From positions 1 through 64,000 of the forward strand of contig NZ_JHBV01000031.1 in NCBI RefSeq assembly GCF_000724545.1: a stretch of 64,000 nt of DNA. Reading direction: 5' to 3'. The stretch is from Aureispira sp. CCB-QB1 (GTDB taxonomy: Bacteria; Bacteroidota; Bacteroidia; Chitinophagales; Saprospiraceae). Under the pieces are notes generated by a model that had not been told where the DNA came from, ran no database searches, and worked only from the letters and a program-made list of their open reading frames with translations. The position numbers and the translations under genes are program-made. Below, piece after piece: positions 37,736 through 45,854 of this stretch (its first letter is position 1; every line of letters starts with the position of its first letter).

Positions 37736-38497
37736 TCAAATCTCAATAACAAGACCATCGTATGCAATTCGTACATGAGGTGGCAATAATCGTTCTGTGT
37801 TGGCGTGTGTTCCCATTTTATGACTCAAGTGCGTTAGATAGGCGTTAGGAATTTGTAGTTGTTGAATGAAGTGTACAGATTCTTCCAGTGTAGAATGAGA
37901 ATGATGAGGTTGATGTTGTAAAGCACTAATTACCAATGTTTCTATACCTTCTAATTTACGAATTTCTGACGGTTGGATAGATTTGAAATCGGTTAGATAA
38001 GCAAACGTTCCAATTCTGAATCCTAAAATGGGCAGTTTGCCATGAAAGATTTCTATTGGGGTGATATTTATTCCTGCTGCTGTAAATGTACTGTCTTTTG
38101 TTATTAAATGCTGTTGTACTTTAGGAACCCCTGGGTAGGTTGCTTCAAAAATGTAAGCATACCGCTGTTTGAGTTCTTTGGCAACCCTTTTTGTAGTATA
38201 AATAGGCATATCCATTTCATACATAAAGTTAAAGGGGCGAATATCATCTAAGCCAGCAACATGATCGCTGTGTTCATGGGTAATCAAAATGGCATCTATT
38301 TGCTTTGTTTTGGCACGAAGCATCTGCTGCCTAAAGTCAGGACCTACATCAATTACAATTGTTTTTCCTTTTATTTCAATTTGAATAGAAACTCGCAAAC
38401 GATTGTCTCTAAAATCGGTAGAAAGACAGGCATCGCATTCGCAACCAATGACAGGAATGCCTTGAGATGTTCCTGTCCCCAAAAAAGTAACTTTCAT
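37736..38497 (-). CDS. MBL-fold metal-dependent hydrolase (PhnP-like)
   Basis: A 253-residue metallo-beta-lactamase-fold enzyme. The metal motif HEHSDH lies in ILITHEHSDHVAGLDDIRPF (about 74-93), with further ligands in DVGPDFRQQM, IFHGKLPILGF and LTHLSHKMG. A Cys-rich turn near the N-terminus (IPVIGCECDAC) matches the zinc-binding loop of PhnP-like phosphodiesterases. It probably hydrolyses a cyclic phosphodiester or similar small ester in the cytosol; no phn genes are nearby. The start at MKVTFLGTGTSQGIP is canonical. Confidence 0.9.
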   Translation of the reverse strand: MKVTFLGTGTSQGIPVIGCECDACLSTDFRDNRLRVSIQIEIKGKTIVIDVGPDFRQQMLRAKTKQIDAILITHEHSDHVAGLDDIRPFNFMYEMDMPIYTTKRVAKELKQRYAYIFEATYPGVPKVQQHLITKDSTFTAAGINITPIEIFHGKLPILGFRIGTFAYLTDFKSIQPSEIRKLEGIETLVISALQHQPHHSHSTLEESVHFIQQLQIPNAYLTHLSHKMGTHANTERLLPPHVRIAYDGLVIEI

Positions 38498-38603
38498 GTA
38501 GTAATATTCGTTTATGTTGGATTTGTGTATACTTCAACTTCTGTTGTTGTACAACAAAATATTTCTTCTTGTAAAGATAAAATTCTATCTATTTTGTAAG
38601 GCA

Positions 38604-39341
38604 TCAATCTTTGACAGAATCAAAATGATTAAAAATAACCTCAAAATAAGTAGGGTTAAAAAAATTATCCATACTTAACACGTCAATTGTGTTTTTATGT
38701 GTTCTATTGGGAAGCAAATCATGCCCTAGCACCTCTACAAAAATATTACGCATCAACTCAATACAATACAGCGCCTGGTTATCTTGATCATCAAATCCCA
38801 TGTCAAATGGAACTTTTTCTTTTAAGAGTTGGTGTGCTATTTGTAAAATTTCCCGTTTTTGTTCAGGTAGGCATTTTAGACGAACCAACACCAGACTTCC
38901 TGCGGCACTTTGTTTGATGTATTGCTCTAAAGGTTCGATATGGACATGATTCACCTGCTCGTTAGAAGCGGTATGGAGGACTTGTATGGGCGGTTTAGAT
39001 GTATTAATAATAAAAGCGCAGTGGGTAACGGGGTATTTTTCTTGAAGAAAATCAGCAATGAAGTCACTAATACTACCAAAGCCTTTTCGCAATAAGATAT
39101 CCCCATCTTGAAGTAGACGGAGTTCTCTAGAACTTAAAGAATCAGAATTCGTATTTTGTGCTTTACCATTGCCAAATAATAAGTATTGTGTTAGATTGGG
39201 CATGGTTGTGTCCCATGTTATGGTAGCAAATGAATTAACAGTTGTATCAGTGGACGAAGATTTGCATGCAGAAAAGCAAAAAAGGACTACTGTTAGCAGT
39301 AGTCCTTTTAATATTGTGGGTATATTTTTTTTATTCCGCAT
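38604..39341 (-). CDS. YiiX/YebB-like cysteine hydrolase lipoprotein
   Basis: About 245 residues from ATG 39341. The signal ends in a lipobox (LFCFSAC), so this is a lipoprotein. The mature part matches the YiiX/YebB NlpC/P60-like family: DGDILLRKGFGSISDF, a candidate catalytic His in VTHCAFI and Cys in ALYCIELM. Relatives are permuted papain-fold amidases or thioesterases acting on the cell envelope. I prefer ATG 39341 because it overlaps the upstream gene by only 11 bases; an ATG at 39362 is also in frame. A terminator-like hairpin lies inside its signal-peptide codons. Confidence 0.82.
   Translation of the reverse strand: MRNKKNIPTILKGLLLTVVLFCFSACKSSSTDTTVNSFATITWDTTMPNLTQYLLFGNGKAQNTNSDSLSSRELRLLQDGDILLRKGFGSISDFIADFLQEKYPVTHCAFIINTSKPPIQVLHTASNEQVNHVHIEPLEQYIKQSAAGSLVLVRLKCLPEQKREILQIAHQLLKEKVPFDMGFDDQDNQALYCIELMRNIFVEVLGHDLLPNRTHKNTIDVLSMDNFFNPTYFEVIFNHFDSVKD
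39281..39308 (-). terminator. Terminator-like hairpin inside a lipoprotein CDS
   Basis: A perfect 12-bp stem (AAAGGACTACTG/CAGTAGTCCTTT; arms 39281-39292 and 39297-39308) has a 4-base loop. On the minus strand it is followed by six T. It lies 22 bases past the stop of the upstream lipoprotein gene (39331) but within codons of the next signal peptide. Confidence 0.6.
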
Positions 39342-39753
39342 TAGATTCTTTGGGTTGATCAACCAACCATTTTCCTCCCTCTTGAATTACGGTAATACTT
39401 TTGCAATTGCCTGTAATTTCTTCACAACAGTCACAACTAGCTTTTTGATCGGAAGTAGTGCATTTGATTGTAATGTTCTGACTTACATCTAGCCCGCCAA
39501 AAAGAGAGTTGATTTGATCTTCTTTGCCCATTTGCTGGAGCATATCAATACGAGTAGCCATAAAGTCCATCACAGGATCTGTGCGGTTGGATGTAAATTC
39601 TTTTGCGCCTTCAAAATCATTTGCCTTTATTTTTTGGATAAAGCTTTCCATTGTTTCATCAGGAGAGCCCTTAGAATTTGTTGAGCCAGAAGATTCACAC
39701 CCCAAAAAAACAAATAGGGAACAGAAAAGAGTAGCGAAAAGAATATGTTTCAT
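39331..39753 (-). CDS. DUF4878-like lipoprotein with Cys motif, copy 1
   Basis: A 140-residue lipoprotein (lipobox FLGC near residue 19). The mature part starts with SPDETMESFIQKIKANDFEGAKEF, the pattern of DUF4878/NTF2-like lipoproteins, where ESF and DFEGA mark two N-terminal helices. The second half has a Cys motif C-x8-C-x-CC (KCTTSDQKASCDCC) and ends SITVIQEGGKWLVD. The neighbour at 39816 shares the fold and the Cys spacing, so the two are paralogues. The downstream YiiX-like gene overlaps its 3' end. Function is unknown. Confidence 0.8.
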   Translation of the reverse strand: MKHILFATLFCSLFVFLGCESSGSTNSKGSPDETMESFIQKIKANDFEGAKEFTSNRTDPVMDFMATRIDMLQQMGKEDQINSLFGGLDVSQNITIKCTTSDQKASCDCCEEITGNCKSITVIQEGGKWLVDQPKESNAE

Positions 39754-39815
39754 TGGTCAATTGTTTTAGTAGTCCATTGATTTATTTAATAATGGGATTC
39801 TTATAAGAAGAATTC

Positions 39816-40202
39816 CTAATAAGGAAAATCCATTTGAGCAAACCACTTTTCGTCTTGTTGAATCATTGTTAATTCAACATCAAATTCTGGATTGCAACAT
39901 AGTTGGCAAATCGTAGTGCCACTTTTCTCAGCACAAGTAACTTTGGAAACTTCCATTTTGTAAGGAGCAATCAATTCCTCTTTTTCTTCAGCATTAATCA
40001 TCTTTAGATTCGTAGCAAAATCTCTTAACGATTCTTGAGTTGATTTCGTTCCGTATAATTTAGCTTTTTCAAAATCTTCTGCTTTCAAAGCCTCAAAGAA
40101 ACCTTTAGCTGCTGCTTCAGGAGTACTTTGATCCGTTTGAGGCTCAGACGTGCACGCAATATTTAAAAACAATAAAAAAACTAAGGCAGTCAATAAACGC
40201 AT
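39816..40202 (-). CDS. DUF4878-like lipoprotein with Cys motif, copy 2
   Basis: About 128 residues from ATG 40202, chosen because MRLLTALVFLLFLNIAC is a clean lipoprotein signal. An in-frame ATG at 40244 would add 14 residues in front of it. The mature part (TPEAAAKGFFEALKAEDFEKAKLY) parallels copy 1. The Cys motif is C-x8-C-x2-CC (TCAEKSGTTICQLCC), followed by MIQQDEKWFAQ. It is probably transcribed with copy 1 and the YiiX-like gene as an envelope-lipoprotein operon; pheS lies 87 bases upstream. Confidence 0.8.
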   Translation of the reverse strand: MRLLTALVFLLFLNIACTSEPQTDQSTPEAAAKGFFEALKAEDFEKAKLYGTKSTQESLRDFATNLKMINAEEKEELIAPYKMEVSKVTCAEKSGTTICQLCCNPEFDVELTMIQQDEKWFAQMDFPY

Positions 40203-40288
40203 GATAGTATATTTTAGTAGTTTGTCAACTTTTATCTTAAGCATTCCATATAGTGTTGAAAACCCAATCAGTTGGCGATCAATTTATA

Positions 40289-41326
40289 TTAGAATATTGC
40301 TGTTTTCTTAAACTGACGTAAGAAACGAACATCATTTTCAAATAATAGTCGAATGTCATCAATTTGATACTTTAACATGGCGATACGTTCCACACCCATT
40401 CCAAATGCAAATCCAGAATATTTATCCGTATCAATACCACAATTTTTTAAGACCGCAGGGTCAACCATGCCACATCCCAAAATTTCAAGCCAGCCTGTTC
40501 CCTTTGTAATACGTTTGTCGGCTTCTGTTTCGCACCCCCACCAAACATCTACTTCTGCACTGGGTTCTGTAAACGGAAAGAAAGAAGGACGCATACGAAT
40601 CTTAGTAGCTCCAAACATCTCTTTCGCAAAGTAGTAAATGGTCTGACGTAGATCTGCAAAACTTACTTTTTCGGCAATATACAAACCCTCTACTTGATGA
40701 AATTGGCAGTGTGCTCGAGAAGAAATCGTCTCGTTTCTATAAACACGACCAGGTGCAATAATACGTATCGGTGGTTTTTGGTTCATCATAACATGAGACT
40801 GAACAGAAGACGTATGAGTACGCAACAATCGGCTAGGGTCATTCAAGATATAGTAGGTGTCCTGCATATCCCTAGCAGGATGATCTTCTGGCGTATTCAA
40901 AGCCGTAAAGTTGTGCCAATCGTCTTCAATTTCACTATCTTCTGCTACTGTAAAACCAAGTCGATCAAAAATTTCAATCATTTGATTTAGAACCAAAGAA
41001 ACAGGGTGTCTAGACCCCAATTCTAAGGCTTCTGCTGGTGCCGTCAAATCTATTGCTTCGACCTGATTCGCAGCTTGCGCTGTTAGCGCTTGTTGAGCAG
41101 CATTAAACTTTGCCTCAGCAGCCTGCTTGACTTCATTGACAAATTGCCCATATTCTTTTTTGCGTTCATTAGGGATGTTGCGGATTTCACCAAACAAAGG
41201 TTTGATGGTATTTTTTGTTCCTAAATATTGTATGCGGAAAGCTTCTAAAGCTTCTTTATTATCAATAACAGCCGCTTCAATTGCTTGTTGTATTTCTTTT
41301 ACTTTATCAAATGCTTCAATGACCAT
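40289..41326 (-). CDS. pheS: Phenylalanyl-tRNA synthetase alpha subunit
   Basis: A 345-residue class II synthetase subunit that charges tRNA-Phe together with PheT. It shows the N-terminal coiled coil (about 1-95), motif 1 (GSRHPVSLVLNQMIEIF), motif 2 (RNETISSRAHCQFHQVEGLYI) and motif 3 (GFAFGMGVERIAML). PFTEPSAEVDVWWGCE and WLEILGCGMVDP are typical of PheS. Length is normal. pheT is not adjacent, as in many Bacteroidota. Confidence 0.97.
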   Translation of the reverse strand: MVIEAFDKVKEIQQAIEAAVIDNKEALEAFRIQYLGTKNTIKPLFGEIRNIPNERKKEYGQFVNEVKQAAEAKFNAAQQALTAQAANQVEAIDLTAPAEALELGSRHPVSLVLNQMIEIFDRLGFTVAEDSEIEDDWHNFTALNTPEDHPARDMQDTYYILNDPSRLLRTHTSSVQSHVMMNQKPPIRIIAPGRVYRNETISSRAHCQFHQVEGLYIAEKVSFADLRQTIYYFAKEMFGATKIRMRPSFFPFTEPSAEVDVWWGCETEADKRITKGTGWLEILGCGMVDPAVLKNCGIDTDKYSGFAFGMGVERIAMLKYQIDDIRLLFENDVRFLRQFKKTAIF

Positions 41327-41682
41327 AAAGCTAGTTGGTTGTTTCTTTATTAAATAAATACGACTAAAAGAGTACTTGGTGGATTGTTGTTTGATTGTTA
41401 ATTGTTTGCAGTCTCAAATTTGAAAATAGATTAGATTAACAATCAAGCGGATACAATTTTTCCACGAAGTATTGACAAAAATAGCTTTTTCTTTAGCTAA
41501 TGTCAAAAAAACGACCCATATGTTTATATTCTAACTGAATTACAAGTAGGAAGTCTTCCACAATAGATTCTAACTTCTTTTGAATCGTAGTAGCGCAACG
41601 GAGTATTATATTCTGAAATCTTTTTATTATTTTGGTTAGAAACATCAAGAACATCAACTTTATCAATTACAAACCAAGAACA
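41327..41682. other. Divergent intergenic region, pheS / SIMPL gene
   Basis: This 356-base region separates two divergent genes. It contains an interrupted hairpin near 41473-41509 (TTGACA...TAGCT/AGCTA...TGTCAA) and otherwise AT-rich sequence. No full consensus promoter and no gene could be supported on either strand. Confidence 0.5.
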
Positions 41683-42681
41683 ATGAAGAAGATATTTTAT
41701 ACCATACTATTGTTGTTAACAATGAGCAGCTTGATAATGGCACAGGCAACAGGCAATCGAAATTATGCCAAAAGAGCAAAGGGAAATGTGAATTATAATA
41801 ATAATACCTACAACGATTATTCAGAAGTTCCTCAGAATATAGAACCCAATGTTACGTTAGGGCAAGGCAAGTTGGTTACCCTAGAAGTTCAAATATTGAG
41901 CAATCAAAAAGCAGATACCTATGTGGCGATATTTAACCTAACACAAATGGGAAAAACGGTTGATGAAACCAATTGGCTACTAACTGACCGGTACAATGGT
42001 TTTGCGCAAGAATTACAAAGTGTGGGAATTCCTAAAGACGCAATTTATTTGGATATGATTTCTTTTGTCCCCTTGTATGAATATGAAAAAGAAAAAAAAA
42101 TCTTCTCCAAAACCCATAATGAAGTGCCCAAAGGCTTTGAAATGCAGCAAAATGTACACATCAAGTACAACGACATGAGTATGATGCCTAAGATCATGTC
42201 CGTAGCAGCAAAATATGAAATCTTTGATTTAGTGAAGATAGATTATGCTGTTGATAATCAAGAAGCAGTTTATGTTGAAATGAGAGAAAAAGCCGTTGCG
42301 CACTTAGTTCAAGAAATAGAATTGTATGTCGATCGTTTAGGAGTAGATTTAGAAAGCGGGTATCGTATCGTTGGTGAAAACAAGCAAGTGAGTTTTCCTG
42401 TTGATCGCTACTCTAGTTATAATGCTTACTCGAATGTATCGTTGGGAGGAACTCCTGAGAAGGGAAAGGTACAAGATATGTACAAGCCTAAAACAATGTA
42501 CTATGACAAGGTAGCGTATGATAACTTTGATATTGTTATCAATCCAACAGTATTAGAACCAGCAATACAGTTTATGTATACAATGAAAATTCAAATAGCC
42601 GTGAAAGACCCTAATCAGCCAACACCTCAACATGTCTGGCTAACTCCTGATGGAGATTTAGTGCCCATCAAAATTGATTAG
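41683..42681 (+). CDS. Secreted SIMPL/DUF541-like protein
   Basis: About 332 residues from ATG 41683 (signal MKKIFYTILLLLTMSSLIMAQ); an upstream in-frame ATG at 41632 would bury the signal peptide. The mature protein contains a SIMPL-like region: DTYVAIFNLTQMGKTVDETN with a regular helix-strand pattern, YKNDMS-type strands and VEMREKAVAHLVQEIELYVDRLGV, similar to periplasmic DUF541 proteins. The C-terminus is strand-rich (FDIVINPTVLEPAIQFMYTMKI). It is probably periplasmic; function is unknown. Confidence 0.72.
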   Translation: MKKIFYTILLLLTMSSLIMAQATGNRNYAKRAKGNVNYNNNTYNDYSEVPQNIEPNVTLGQGKLVTLEVQILSNQKADTYVAIFNLTQMGKTVDETNWLLTDRYNGFAQELQSVGIPKDAIYLDMISFVPLYEYEKEKKIFSKTHNEVPKGFEMQQNVHIKYNDMSMMPKIMSVAAKYEIFDLVKIDYAVDNQEAVYVEMREKAVAHLVQEIELYVDRLGVDLESGYRIVGENKQVSFPVDRYSSYNAYSNVSLGGTPEKGKVQDMYKPKTMYYDKVAYDNFDIVINPTVLEPAIQFMYTMKIQIAVKDPNQPTPQHVWLTPDGDLVPIKID

Positions 42682-43037
42682 TTTAGAATTGGATAAATTC
42701 TAAATGTTGGTATTAAACGCCAAAAAAATTGTAAAGTGCTTTGCTTTTTCTTAACTTAATGAATAGTACTTATATGTCTATATGCAGTAGTTAGCTGCGC
42801 TACTATCATGTGGTTTGAATGAATAATGATAGGTGCTAATAACTAAGTAATTATTGCTCAATAGTCCATTTAACCCCACAAAATGATGAGAATAGATTGT
42901 CATAAAAGCATCCAATGAATGTTGTTTGTAGTAATGCGAGCATAATTTTCGAATTGTGTTAGAATTATAAATTGCGCATGACTTCAACAGCTTTTTGAAA
43001 AAATGTTTTTCCTTGATAACTTTTAATCCCTATAAAA
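42682..43037. other. Intergenic region with dispersed repeat copy
   Basis: No gene is supported. A block at about 42785-42822 (AGTTAGCTGCGCTACTA then TGTGGTTTGAATGA) resembles 58046-58085. A short open frame on the minus strand ending in SAANYC results from this repeat and is not a gene. Confidence 0.55.
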
Positions 43038-44036
43038 ATGAACATAGAAAACACATTAAAATCTATCGAAGCAACGAATAGATTGATTAATCAGAATCGA
43101 GTTTTGTTAATATGTGGCGAGGAAGAATATTTGAAACAACTTGACAAAGGCAACTGGATTGGCGGAACAATTCCTTATTGTATGAGTGATAAAGGAGGTG
43201 GTTTGATTGGTGAAAATGCGGTTTTTGTTACAGATTTTACAGATAAGATCATTGATGTTAAGGTAGCTTCTTATTCCAAAGATGAATTTAAAACGATGTT
43301 GAATGATCGTTACTTGGATGGATTTAGTTATGTTGTTGTACCTGCATTTTCAGAAGTACACGAAGAGTATGGTCTGAATATTAGCAACGAATCTAATCTA
43401 TTTGACGTGCCTACAATGGGATGGGTAACAGGGGTCTATTTAGAAGAAATAGGTCTAAAAACGCCCAAAGTGATGAATGGAAAAACGGGGGAGTTGCTAG
43501 AAAATAAAATTTGTGCATTGCATTGTCAATTACCCGAAGGGGTCTATGCAGAGTTGGATATTATTAATATTTATGAACAAGGGAATGGTGATGTTTTTAC
43601 ATTTCCAGAGAATAGTTTTTCTTGCTCGGATTGTTTGATTAATGGAGAACCTGGTAACCTAGCAGAATATTACTTGGAACATGGGGTGAATCGAACACTA
43701 CCTCTAGTCGCTAATTATGCAGGTGTTCCAATAAATGTAGATATACAAGATGTAGATGCAGAAAACAAAACAATGTCTTTTTTTGGACCTTTAAATATAG
43801 CCTATGAATATAAAATTGCCAACCTTGTCGAAGATAGATATGCGTTGTTTTGCAAACGGCTTCCTGATGATAGTTCGAATATTAGTTGTTCCTGCAATTG
43901 TATTTCCAGCTATCTGAATATCGGAATGGAAGGAAAGCACTCGGGGGGAATTGTAGGACCATTTACGTTTGGAGAAATAGCCTATGTCTTGGTGAATCAA
44001 ACAATGGTGACACTTTCAATCAACAATTTTCAATAG
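43038..44036 (+). CDS. FIST-like Cys-motif protein, copy 1
   Basis: A 332-residue soluble protein with no signal peptide. It is a close paralogue of the protein at 44378, colinear throughout: GNWIGGTIPY (about 39-48), FVTDFTD, FDVPTMGWVTGV, FSCSDC (about 193-198), SCSCNC (about 281-286) and the C-terminus GPFTFGEIAYVLVNQTMVTLSI. The last segment and the GWxxGxxxxEIGxKTPKV context resemble the C-terminal part of FIST domains, which are ligand-sensing modules of bacterial signal transduction. Conserved CxxC and CxC pairs suggest metal or redox chemistry. No fused output domain is present. It is probably an operon with the small ORF and copy 2. Confidence 0.75.
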   Translation: MNIENTLKSIEATNRLINQNRVLLICGEEEYLKQLDKGNWIGGTIPYCMSDKGGGLIGENAVFVTDFTDKIIDVKVASYSKDEFKTMLNDRYLDGFSYVVVPAFSEVHEEYGLNISNESNLFDVPTMGWVTGVYLEEIGLKTPKVMNGKTGELLENKICALHCQLPEGVYAELDIINIYEQGNGDVFTFPENSFSCSDCLINGEPGNLAEYYLEHGVNRTLPLVANYAGVPINVDIQDVDAENKTMSFFGPLNIAYEYKIANLVEDRYALFCKRLPDDSSNISCSCNCISSYLNIGMEGKHSGGIVGPFTFGEIAYVLVNQTMVTLSINNFQ

Positions 44037-44139
44037 TTGAGTAATTGTGCAGAATTAACGAACTAATAATCAACAATAGTGCTAGATAAATCTTAGAAAA
44101 ATAGCTAAAAAAGCTTTTTTGTAATTAAAAAACTGTCCT

Positions 44140-44364
44140 ATGGTACCAAATCTTAATGAAAAAGAATGGAAGGATTTATTATTGAATGATGACGCTCCGC
44201 CTCTAAAAAGTTTATCTCTAAAGCTCAAACTTTCTTCTTTAAAAGCCAATATAAAAATAGAAAAAACCACCTTGGCAGAAGCCATATCAGAGCTATACAA
44301 CTATTGTGTGGCGAATGAAAAGTTGTGTGCAAAAGATTTAGCGCTTATTTTCAAAAAAAATTAA
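44140..44364 (+). CDS. Small helical protein between FIST-like paralogues
   Basis: A 74-residue ORF starting MVPNLNEKEWKDLL, followed by a Lys/Leu-rich amphipathic stretch (LKSLSLKLKLSSLKANIKI) and a helical C-terminus (AEAISELYNYCVANEKLCAK). It lies between the two FIST-like genes on the same strand, 103 bases after the first and only 13 bases before the second. That arrangement makes it a credible gene, not a chance frame. I recognise no family. Confidence 0.55.
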   Translation: MVPNLNEKEWKDLLLNDDAPPLKSLSLKLKLSSLKANIKIEKTTLAEAISELYNYCVANEKLCAKDLALIFKKN

Positions 44365-44377
44365 AACCCAATAGAAA

Positions 44378-45373
44378 ATGAACATTGAGAATAAACTAAT
44401 GTCTATACAGGAGGTCAATACTTTAATACATTTAGGAAGAAGCCTTGTAATTGCTGGTGATGAAACGCTTCTTCGTCAATTAGACTTAGGCAATTGGATA
44501 GGCGGCACGATTCCTTATTTTATGGACAAAAATGGAGGTAGTGTTAATCATGAAGAGGTATTTGTAACAGATTTCACCGATGTAATTCTACAGGCAAAGA
44601 TTGAGTCCTATGATAATACCCAAATAAGTAGTACGATGCTTGAGGATCGTTATGCCAATGGCTTCTCGTATGTATTGTTACCTGGGTTTTCTACCATACA
44701 TCAAACCTATGCTTTAGAAACAGGTGAAGTAGCAAGTCTTTTTGATGTGCCAGTTATGGGCTGGATAACAGGTGTGCATTTGGATGATATTGGCGTTAAA
44801 ACGCCTAAGGTGTTTGATGGGAAAACAGGAGAAGTATCTGAAAATAAGGCTTGTGTCATGCACTGTTCATTGAAGAAGGGGAGTTATGCAGAGTTGGATA
44901 TTGTTAATATTTATGAACAGGGAGTGGGAGACAAGATTGAAGTGGATGCGAATAGTTTTTCTTGTTTGGATTGCCGAATCAATGATGAGCCAGCGAATTT
45001 AGCAGATTATTATATAGAGCATGATATTGATGTATCGTTGCCTTTGGTTGCAAACTATTCGGGAGCATCTATTAACGTTAGCGTGCAAGCTGTTAAAGAG
45101 AACGAGCGCGAAATGTCGTTTTTTGCCCCCCTATTACAAGGCAGAACATACTATGTTGCAAAACCAATCGAAGATCTTTATCAAGCATTTTCAGAGGCTT
45201 TGCCTAAAGATACAAGTGCCTTGCTTTGTTCGTGCAACTGTATTTTGAATTATGTTAACATACAAATGGAAAATAAATTTACAGGAGATTTTCGAGGACC
45301 TTTCACATTTGGAGAAATTGCCTATGTATTGGTCAATCAAACTATGGTAACTCTATCTATTCATAACGATTGA
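44378..45373 (+). CDS. FIST-like Cys-motif protein, copy 2
   Basis: A 331-residue paralogue of the protein at 43038. Conserved blocks are GNWIGGTIPYF, FVTDFTDVIL, FDVPVMGWITGVHLDDIG, TPKVFDGKTGEVSENKA, FSCLDCRINDEPANL, LPLVANYSGASINV, CSCNCILNYVNI and GPFTFGEIAYVLVNQTMVTLSI. The C-terminus resembles FIST_C sequences that end in GEI; the N-terminal half is not clearly FIST_N. No signal peptide. Its start is 13 bases after the small ORF, implying co-expression. A terminator follows at 45479. Confidence 0.76.
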   Translation: MNIENKLMSIQEVNTLIHLGRSLVIAGDETLLRQLDLGNWIGGTIPYFMDKNGGSVNHEEVFVTDFTDVILQAKIESYDNTQISSTMLEDRYANGFSYVLLPGFSTIHQTYALETGEVASLFDVPVMGWITGVHLDDIGVKTPKVFDGKTGEVSENKACVMHCSLKKGSYAELDIVNIYEQGVGDKIEVDANSFSCLDCRINDEPANLADYYIEHDIDVSLPLVANYSGASINVSVQAVKENEREMSFFAPLLQGRTYYVAKPIEDLYQAFSEALPKDTSALLCSCNCILNYVNIQMENKFTGDFRGPFTFGEIAYVLVNQTMVTLSIHND

Positions 45374-45854
45374 GCAATGGCTTGAAAGTTTTTGAGCTAA
45401 AAAATAGAAAAAAAATACGTCACTGTGAACTTTATGGTTAAACCTAACGTTCTAAAAGCTCAGTGAATAAAAATAAGCGGAAGTGTTGGTATAAATTAAG
45501 CCAGCACTTTCGTTTTTTTTTATAAAATACTATTTTTGCTAGCAAAAATTAATAGTCCACTGATGATTGCCTTATAATCAAAAGGGTATAATTTGTTGTG
45601 TAAATCAAATTCTATAAGTTAGTACTTTATATTTGTGAGGCAGTTTTATATTTTTATCGATGATGTATTATCCCATAAGTTGTTAACTGTATGGTTGTTA
45701 CGAAAAAAAATAAGATATAATTTTTAGTAGGCTAGAATTAAATAGAATCATTCATTAATAATAACTTAATTGCTACAAGAAAAAAATAATTTTCGGGTAG
45801 GGCATTAAGCAAATTAGTGCCAATATAAGTTGTTTAAAACTAGAGCATCACATT
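45374..45854. other. Intergenic region before glyS
   Basis: Apart from the terminator at 45479-45520, this 481-base gap contains no gene. A lone TATATTTG (45628-45635) fits a -7 element, but no TTTG lies at the right distance upstream. Confidence 0.55.
45479..45520 (+). terminator. Terminator of the FIST-like cassette
   Basis: AAGTGTTGG (45481-45489) pairs with CCAGCACTT (45501-45509, one G-T pair). A CG and a run of eight or more T follow. Confidence 0.75.

Noticed and set aside
45628-45635. TATATTTG as a glyS promoter
   Set aside because: No TTTG or TTG lies at 17-21 bases upstream; the nearest is over 30 bases away.
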